32,588 nucleotides of DNA from assembly GCA_021108255.1 (NCBI GenBank), contig JAIORG010000053.1, positions 1-32,588 on the forward strand, read 5' to 3'. Made by a program: the position numbers and the translations under genes. This document shows, piece by piece, positions 27,790 to 32,588 of this stretch (position 1 is its first letter; each line of letters starts with the position of its first letter). This DNA is from Anaerolineales bacterium. Lineage in GTDB: Bacteria; Chloroflexota; Anaerolineae; Anaerolineales; UBA11858. Under the pieces are notes generated by a model, which saw nothing but the letters and a program-made list of their open reading frames with translations, was not told the DNA's origin and did no database searches.

Positions 27790-28314
27790 ATGATAAGAGC
27801 TGTCTTTCCCGGAACGTTTGATCCCATTCACCACGGGCATATCGATATTGCCCTGCGTGCATCCCGCATATTTGATGAAGTGATCGTTGCCGTGTATGAC
27901 CAGCCCATAAAGAAATTGCTTTTTCCTCCTGAGAAAAGGATTGAGCTTGCTAAACTAACACTTCAGTCCATCCCTAATGTAAAAACCATGGGCTACAGCG
28001 GATTAACGGTTGATTTCTGCCATCAAATTGACGCCCAGGTCATTGTTCGCGGCCTGAGGGTATTTTCTGATTTTGAATATGAGTTCCGGATGGCGCTTGC
28101 CAATCACAGATTATCCCCGGATATTGAAGTAGTGGCATTTATTACAGATAAAGACCATACCTTCTTGAGCGGGTCAACTGTACGGGAAATTGCTGCCCTG
28201 AACGGAGATGTCAGTTCAATGGTCCCAGAAGTGGTTGAGAAAGCATTAATTGCTCGCTTTAAGGAACTCGGAAGCGATCAAAACATCGTCCCCTATACTT
28301 CACTGAGAGATTGA
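27790..28314 (+). CDS. coaD: Phosphopantetheine adenylyltransferase
   Basis: 174 aa. The nucleotidyltransferase motif HHGH (14-17) in FPGTFDPIHHGH, the RGLRVFSDFEYEF block and SGSTVRE are all conserved. The enzyme joins ATP and 4'-phosphopantetheine to form dephospho-CoA in CoA synthesis. An AGGAG site precedes the ATG, 34 bases after recG. The length is slightly above the usual 160. Confidence 0.96.
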   Translation: MIRAVFPGTFDPIHHGHIDIALRASRIFDEVIVAVYDQPIKKLLFPPEKRIELAKLTLQSIPNVKTMGYSGLTVDFCHQIDAQVIVRGLRVFSDFEYEFRMALANHRLSPDIEVVAFITDKDHTFLSGSTVREIAALNGDVSSMVPEVVEKALIARFKELGSDQNIVPYTSLRD

Positions 28315-28337
28315 ACAAATCCTTTTCATGTTATACT
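28311..28337 (+). promoter_or_regulatory. Candidate promoter before the coiled-coil gene
   Basis: TTGAAC (28311-28316) and TATACT (28332-28337) are 15 bases apart, slightly short. A 7-bp inverted repeat TCCTTTT (28320-28326) / AAAAGGA (28338-28344) encloses the -10 box. Confidence 0.4.
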
Positions 28338-28367
28338 AAAAGGATACTTCTTTTGAAGGGATAATTC

Positions 28368-28856
28368 ATGGACATACTACACCTAGTGGATCGATTGGAA
28401 GAGTTGATAAATAAAAGCCGTTCCATTCCATTCACCAGTAATGTGATACTTGATGAAGACCGAATGCTTGATATTATCGACCAAATGCGGGTAGCAATCC
28501 CGGAAGAAGTAAAAAAATCCCAGCAGGTACTATCCCAAAAAGATCGAGTCATCGCCCAAGCGAAAGAAGAAGCCGACCGGACAGTCAACATTGCCAAGGA
28601 TAAAAGCGACAAGCTGACTGACCGGGACAGTATTGTCCAGGATGCCAAGAAAAAAGCCTTACAAATTGAAGCCGAAGCCGAGATGAGGGCCAAGACAACC
28701 CAATCGGAAGCAGATGAGTATGTTGCGGAAACATTGACAAACCTGGAAATCGCTTTAGAAAGAGTTCTTAACCAGGTCCGAAACGGGATTTATATTCTAG
28801 AAGAGGAAACTTTACAAAAAGAGGATCCAACAGAAGAAAAACCAGAAGAGAAATAG
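28368..28856 (+). CDS. Coiled-coil protein of unknown function
   Basis: 162 aa. Residues about 45-140 are a long charged helix rich in Glu, Lys, Ala and Gln with a heptad-like pattern (QVLSQKDRVIAQAKEEADR and similar), resembling the stator b-subunit of ATP synthase or a DivIVA-like coil. The N-terminus (1-40) starts MDILHLVDRLEELI and has no membrane segment. The tail is acidic and Glu/Lys-rich. Genes of this kind often stand beside coaD. An alternative family name cannot be chosen from sequence alone. Confidence 0.75.
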   Translation: MDILHLVDRLEELINKSRSIPFTSNVILDEDRMLDIIDQMRVAIPEEVKKSQQVLSQKDRVIAQAKEEADRTVNIAKDKSDKLTDRDSIVQDAKKKALQIEAEAEMRAKTTQSEADEYVAETLTNLEIALERVLNQVRNGIYILEEETLQKEDPTEEKPEEK

Positions 28857-28935
28857 GAATAACAGGTTTTTCCTTCTATCAAAGAAAACAGCCCTTCACT
28901 GGACTGAACCCCAAAAACAGGACACAAAAATAAAG

Positions 28936-28966
28936 ACACCTCTCATGCAATATGGAAGGTGTTTTT
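28936..28966 (+). terminator. Probable terminator after the coiled-coil gene
   Basis: ACACCT (28936-28941) pairs with AGGTGT (28957-28962), followed by TTTT. The loop is 15 bases. The stem is short, so the call is moderate. Confidence 0.55.
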
Positions 28967-29053
28967 GATTTAAGGATGGATCTTTCCCTAAACTGAAATC
29001 GTGAGAATCTCAGAGACAAAGCGATCTTCTGTTTATCACTACCTATTTACCAG

Positions 29054-29198
29054 GGGACTTAAGTCCCAGCTTCAGGTCTTCGGCTACGCTCAGACCGAGC
29101 ATCGACCTCCGTCGATGCTTAAGCTTTCCACTGATCCAGCAATCCATAGAAAATTTAAGCATCCCTGAAGAGGGATGCTCAGCGTAGCTCCTGCTACG
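29054..29198. repeat. Hairpin-rich palindromic tract
   Basis: Within the 492-base gene-free stretch 28857-29348 lie five consecutive inverted repeats. They are GGGACTTAAGTCCC (29054-29067), GGTCT/AGACC (29075-29096), AGCATCGAC/GTCGATGCT (29098-29119), AGCATCCCT/AGGGATGCT (29158-29179) and CGTAGC/GCTACG (29183-29198). The wording CTTCGGCTACGCTCAG resembles widespread dispersed palindromic repeats. No coding frame or RNA gene family is recognised. It may be a small non-autonomous repeat element or a structured RNA. Confidence 0.55.
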
Positions 29199-29235
29199 AC
29201 TTTCGCGAAGCATCCTGGCGGGACAGTCGGCATAT

Positions 29236-29270
29236 AAACAAAACTGACGCCTATTGAATTCAGACGTCAG
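29236..29270 (-). terminator. Probable terminator after the SDR gene
   Basis: On the minus strand CTGACG/CGTCAG arms (29244-29249 and 29265-29270) with a 15-base loop are followed by TTTTGT. It lies about 80 bases beyond the SDR stop. Confidence 0.5.
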
Positions 29271-29348
29271 CTTGAATAATTAGCTACGAGAGACTTTTAT
29301 TTATTTGTCCACCTTAAGGGGTGCACTGCCCTTCACAAGGCTGTTTTT

Positions 29349-30167
29349 TTATTCTCCGGCATCCCGCCAGGCAACCGTTTTCCCCTCTTTACGGTAAAAA
29401 TATTTTGCCGTCAGCCATCCAACAGTCCCCGGGAAAATGGCATTTACCCAAACAGCCAACCGCATGATACCCGGAATAAGAACATTATTTTTCTTCTTTT
29501 TTATCACCTTCAGGATTTGATTTGCTACATCGTCTGAGGTGAGTAACAGCCAATCAGGAGTGACTCTTGTGGTTTTCCAATGTACTCCCGCATGCTGATC
29601 AAATTCCGTGTCCACAGCTCCAGGGAATATTCCAGACACAGTTATCCCTGTTCCCCGCAGCTCCCGCCTTAAACCTTCTAAAAATCCTCTTAACCCGAAT
29701 TTTGTCGCTGCATATATGCTGTAGGTTGGCAATCCTACCCAGGAGGCGATTGAAGCGATTTGGATGATATGGCCTCCTTCCTGGGCTATCATCCAGGGAA
29801 GAACTTCCCGTGTAATCTGAATTGCTCCCACCAGGTTAACCTGAAGCTGGTCCTGAATATCCGCCTGGGTTTGTTCATCCAGCCAGACCAGTTTGCCGTA
29901 TCCTGCACTGTTCACTAAAACGTCAATCCGGTTATAGGCTTGCAGGGTGCTCTCCACCAGACGTTGAATTTGATCCAGCTCCCTCAAATCCGTTGGAATT
30001 ACCAGCGCTTCTCCTCCCCTTTCCCGGATTTTGGCCGCTAGACTTATCAAGCGTTCCTTCCGCCGGGCTGCCAAAACAACTCGGTATCCAGTGCTACTTA
30101 AGGCTCTGGCAGCTGCCTCTCCAATACCTGATGAAGCTCCGGTAATAATCGCAACGGGTTGGGACAT
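29349..30167 (-). CDS. Short-chain dehydrogenase/reductase
   Basis: 272 aa, classical SDR. Nucleotide-binding TGASSGIG (9-16), VNSAG (86-90), catalytic S140, Y153 and K157 (YAATK) are present. The ARRKER segment (35-40) with its arginines suggests NADP(H) use. After the core, the C-terminal 60 residues include a basic KVIKKKKNN run and a hydrophobic stretch (IMRLAVWVNAIFPGTVGWL), possibly a membrane-associating tail, as in SDRs acting on lipids. The substrate is unknown. It is divergent from the acyl-CoA dehydrogenase gene. Confidence 0.92.
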   Translation of the reverse strand: MSQPVAIITGASSGIGEAAARALSSTGYRVVLAARRKERLISLAAKIRERGGEALVIPTDLRELDQIQRLVESTLQAYNRIDVLVNSAGYGKLVWLDEQTQADIQDQLQVNLVGAIQITREVLPWMIAQEGGHIIQIASIASWVGLPTYSIYAATKFGLRGFLEGLRRELRGTGITVSGIFPGAVDTEFDQHAGVHWKTTRVTPDWLLLTSDDVANQILKVIKKKKNNVLIPGIMRLAVWVNAIFPGTVGWLTAKYFYRKEGKTVAWRDAGE

Positions 30168-30384
30168 ATCCGATCCTTATTGCCTGTTAATCATCCAATT
30201 AATACTTTCATTCTACCAGAGGTCTAATTCCGGTATACTGAAAACCAGACCCAAAACCCAAAACTTATTTGATTCTATAATCAGTTCCGTTTAGAATAAA
30301 GACAGGATGATCCCAGCTGATCAATTTGGCAGGTGGAACCTGGGGAGTCTTCAACCCGACCAGAACAATAAAAAGGAGAACAAG

Positions 30385-31548
30385 ATGGATTTCCGTTTGT
30401 CTGAGGAACAAAGATTGTGGCGAAAAGCTGTCCACGATTTTGTGTCTAAAGAGATTAAACCACTGGCCCAGGAAATCAATGAAAAGGAAGAGATTCCCCG
30501 GCCTGTGATTCAAAAAATGGGTCCGATGGGTTTATTGGGGATGTGCGTACCGGAAACCTACGGGGGTTCTGAGCTGGATGCCATCAGTTCCGCTATCGCT
30601 ATTGAGGAACTCGCCTGGGGAGATGGAGGTACCGCTCTAACAATTGAGGCACATAATGAATTGGGATGCGCTTCTGTAGCGCTATTTGGAACAGAGGATC
30701 AAAAACAAACCCTGCTTCCTCCAGTAATATCCGGAGAGGGCAAATTGACCTCCCTGGCTTTAACCGAACCCCAGGCGGGATCAGATCTAAGAAATATCCG
30801 GACTAAAGCCCATAAACAGGGAAATCAATGGATCATTCAAGGATCCAAGTCCTGGATAACCAATGCCGGTGAAGCAGACTTTATCGTCACCCTGGTAAAA
30901 ACCAACCCGGATGAAGGATCCAGCGGGATGAGCATGATCATAGTCCCAACTGATACACCGGGTTTATCTATTGCACCTCCAGAGAAAAAAATGGGAGCAG
31001 GAGGCACACACAGCCATGAAGTCCGGTATGATGCAGCAAAAGTACCGGCTGAATACTTGCTCGGTAAAGAAGGAGAAGGATTACAGCAAACCCTGAAAAT
31101 TCTCGATGGCGGAAGGGTCAGTGTTGGCGCCTTGTCAGTAGGGATTGCCCAGGCAGCCCTGGAAGAGGGATTATCCTATGCCAAAGAACGGGAAACCTTT
31201 GGAAAAACTCTCTCGAAACACCAGGCCATTCAGTGGCTGGTTGCCGATGCAGCGACAGACATTCACGCTGCCCGGTTGATGGTATATTACGCGGCCTGGT
31301 TAAAAGACCAGGGAAAATCATACACCAAAGCAGGAGCGGCAGCTAAATTATTCGCCACGGAAATGGCAGAACGGGCAGCCTACAGTGCCATCCAGATTCA
31401 TGGCTCCTATGGATACAGCAGGGAATATCCAGTGGAAGCGATGTATAAGGCGGCCAGGCTAATGACCATCGGAGAAGGAACCAGCGAAATCCAGCGATTG
31501 GTAATCGCCAGGAAGCTCTTTGAAGAGGGACCGTTGAGAATTGAGTAA
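30385..31548 (+). CDS. Acyl-CoA dehydrogenase
   Basis: 387 aa from ATG 30385, which has AAGGAG seven bases upstream; the longer frame from 30307 adds 26 unrelated residues and is rejected. The sequence MDFRLSEEQRLWRK, LTEPQAGSDL, MGAGGTHSHE, and the end GEGTSEIQRLVIARKL match the FAD-dependent acyl-CoA dehydrogenase family. Catalytic Glu is E364 in GEGT, the position used by short- and medium-chain enzymes. It oxidises acyl-CoA to trans-2-enoyl-CoA and passes electrons to ETF. Substrate chain length is not decided. ETF genes are not in the window. Confidence 0.94.
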   Translation: MDFRLSEEQRLWRKAVHDFVSKEIKPLAQEINEKEEIPRPVIQKMGPMGLLGMCVPETYGGSELDAISSAIAIEELAWGDGGTALTIEAHNELGCASVALFGTEDQKQTLLPPVISGEGKLTSLALTEPQAGSDLRNIRTKAHKQGNQWIIQGSKSWITNAGEADFIVTLVKTNPDEGSSGMSMIIVPTDTPGLSIAPPEKKMGAGGTHSHEVRYDAAKVPAEYLLGKEGEGLQQTLKILDGGRVSVGALSVGIAQAALEEGLSYAKERETFGKTLSKHQAIQWLVADAATDIHAARLMVYYAAWLKDQGKSYTKAGAAAKLFATEMAERAAYSAIQIHGSYGYSREYPVEAMYKAARLMTIGEGTSEIQRLVIARKLFEEGPLRIE

Positions 31549-31766
31549 ATTTTATTAGAACAATTCAAGAATAACGATCAACAACATAAACCCGGTTATG
31601 TGCCAATAACAATCAGAATTTTCTCCTTAAAGAAACGAACCCCTCTTTCAAGGGGGTCGTCATTGCCAAAGCTATTCACCTTGGCTGGGCTGATTTAATA
31701 TTAGCCTTAATATATTATTATGTCAATATGTGACTGAATACATGTTCTACACAGGGGGAGTAAATA

Positions 31767-32378
31767 ATGGAACGTGTAAGCGTCTATATTGATGGATTTA
31801 ACCTCTATTTTGGTCTTTGCTCAAAGGGATGGCATCGATATCTCTGGCTTGATGTTGGCAAGTTAGCTAATGTTCTACTCAATCAAAATCAGATTCTAAT
31901 TGGTGCCAAATATTTTACTGCTCTTGTCAGGGATGACCCAGCTAAAGAGAAAAGACAATCAACATATCTACAAGCTTTAGAAGAGGTCGGAAATGTATCT
32001 ATATTCCTTGGTAGATACCAAGCGAAAACTAAGACATGTAAAACATGCAAATCAAGCTCGAGAGAGTATGAAGAAAAAATGTCAGATGTAAGAATTGCAT
32101 CTGAATTACTCAGAGATGCGTTCTTGAATAGATTTGATACTGCCATTCTTGTATCAGCGGATGGAGATCTTCAACCACCAATTGATATTATTAAGGAAGA
32201 ATTTCCCAAAAAGAAGTTAATCATTGCCTTTCCCCCGGATCGCGATAATCCACATCTAAAAAACATCGTAAACTCATATTTTCGAATTGGACGGGGGCGG
32301 ATTTCAAAATGCCAATTACCACTGAAAATTACGAAGCCTAATGGTTATGTCTTAAAGAAACCAAAAGAATGGAATTAA
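31767..32378 (+). CDS. NYN-domain (LabA/DUF88-like) putative ribonuclease
   Basis: 203 aa. The N-terminal segment VYIDGFNLYFG (6-16) with Asp and Asn, the KMSDVRIASELLRDA block and ILVSADGDLQP with a further Asp are the acidic metal-binding positions of the NYN/PIN-like nuclease fold. A CxxC pair (about 90-93, KTCKTCKS) may bind metal. A basic tail (RIGRGRISKC to the end) could contact nucleic acid. A GGGGGAG site precedes the ATG. The gene looks more AT-rich than its neighbours and borders a dispersed repeat, suggesting a mobile or acquired locus. Its biological target is unknown. Confidence 0.88.
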   Translation: MERVSVYIDGFNLYFGLCSKGWHRYLWLDVGKLANVLLNQNQILIGAKYFTALVRDDPAKEKRQSTYLQALEEVGNVSIFLGRYQAKTKTCKTCKSSSREYEEKMSDVRIASELLRDAFLNRFDTAILVSADGDLQPPIDIIKEEFPKKKLIIAFPPDRDNPHLKNIVNSYFRIGRGRISKCQLPLKITKPNGYVLKKPKEWN

Positions 32379-32392
32379 TGTCATATAACCCC

Positions 32393-32588
32393 CGCTCCAC
32401 CTGACTCTTCGACTGCGCGCTTCGCGCTCCGCTCTGAACGGGTGACCGGAAAGATAAGACACGGCGGCAGGTGCCCTTTACCCGAAGGGTAGGCCTGTCC
32501 TGAGCGGACTCAGAGTGCATCCGAGGAGGAAGTCGAAGGGCTCAGGATGCCTGTCCTGAGTGAAACAAAGAGGAATCGAAGGGCTTCG
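32393..32588. repeat. Dispersed palindromic repeat at right edge
   Basis: Two copies of GCCTGTCCTGAG occur 56 bases apart (32493-32504 and 32549-32560). Each is followed by a CGAAGGGCT unit (at about 32534 and 32577). TCAGGA/TCCTGA arms (32542-32559) and CCCTT/AAGGG arms form hairpins. The wording matches the CTTCGACTCCGCTCAGGACAGG type of intergenic repeat found in many environmental bacterial genomes. It continues past the window end. Confidence 0.7.

Noticed and set aside
30307-30384. N-terminal extension of acyl-CoA dehydrogenase
   Set aside because: The AAGGAG site points to ATG 30385 and the family begins with MDFRLSEEQ.
31638-31661. Hairpin CCCC/GGGG after acyl-CoA dehydrogenase
   Set aside because: Short stem with mismatch and no T tract; insufficient to call a terminator.

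Overview
The window looks like a chromosomal segment of a Chloroflexota bacterium, probably Anaerolineae-like. This is inferred from moderate GC content, several soluble and membrane-anchored Ser/Thr kinases, a kinase fused to a PQQ-type propeller, and the gene order rpmB / asp23 / fakA / degV / recG / coaD. No rRNA, tRNA, CRISPR array or transposase was recognised. The assignment rests on gene content only.

Left part (1-4890, minus strand). A partial 8-oxoguanine-deaminase-type amidohydrolase has a clear sigma70-like promoter flanked by two identical palindromes. It is followed by a minus-strand operon of a six-helix membrane protein, gyrB (GTG start) and a membrane-anchored Ser/Thr kinase. 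After a 382-bp spacer comes a plus-strand run (5273-9941). It holds an MTA/SAH-type deaminase fused to a C-terminal CYTH domain, a metallophosphoesterase, an inositol-monophosphatase-family enzyme and an aldo/keto reductase. It converges on an adenylosuccinate-lyase-like gene, so nucleotide and phosphoester chemistry is a theme here.

Middle part (11657-18360, plus strand). This is a compact signalling cluster: a kinase fused to an eight-bladed PQQ-like propeller (apparently starting at CTG), a PP2C phosphatase, a J-domain/vWA fusion, a zinc-ribbon/FHA protein, an 80-aa protein of unknown function and an OmpR-type regulator, then a NarL-type regulator. Kinase, phosphatase, FHA phosphothreonine reader and vWA/J scaffold in one tight unit suggest a complete phospho-signalling system. 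It recalls the TerY-P triad (vWA, PP2C, kinase) but has different domain fusions. It is the best candidate for an undescribed system in this window.

Right part (18425-32588). A membrane SH3-like protein and a diacylglycerol-kinase-family lipid kinase (minus) lie divergent from a third Ser/Thr kinase (plus), followed by rpe. Housekeeping genes come next: rpmB (minus), then asp23, fakA, degV (a FakA/FakB-type pair), recG with a long N-terminal extension, coaD and a coiled-coil protein. An SDR and an acyl-CoA dehydrogenase are divergent. A NYN-domain protein sits near the right edge beside a palindrome-rich dispersed repeat; a hairpin-rich tract of similar character occupies 29050-29230.
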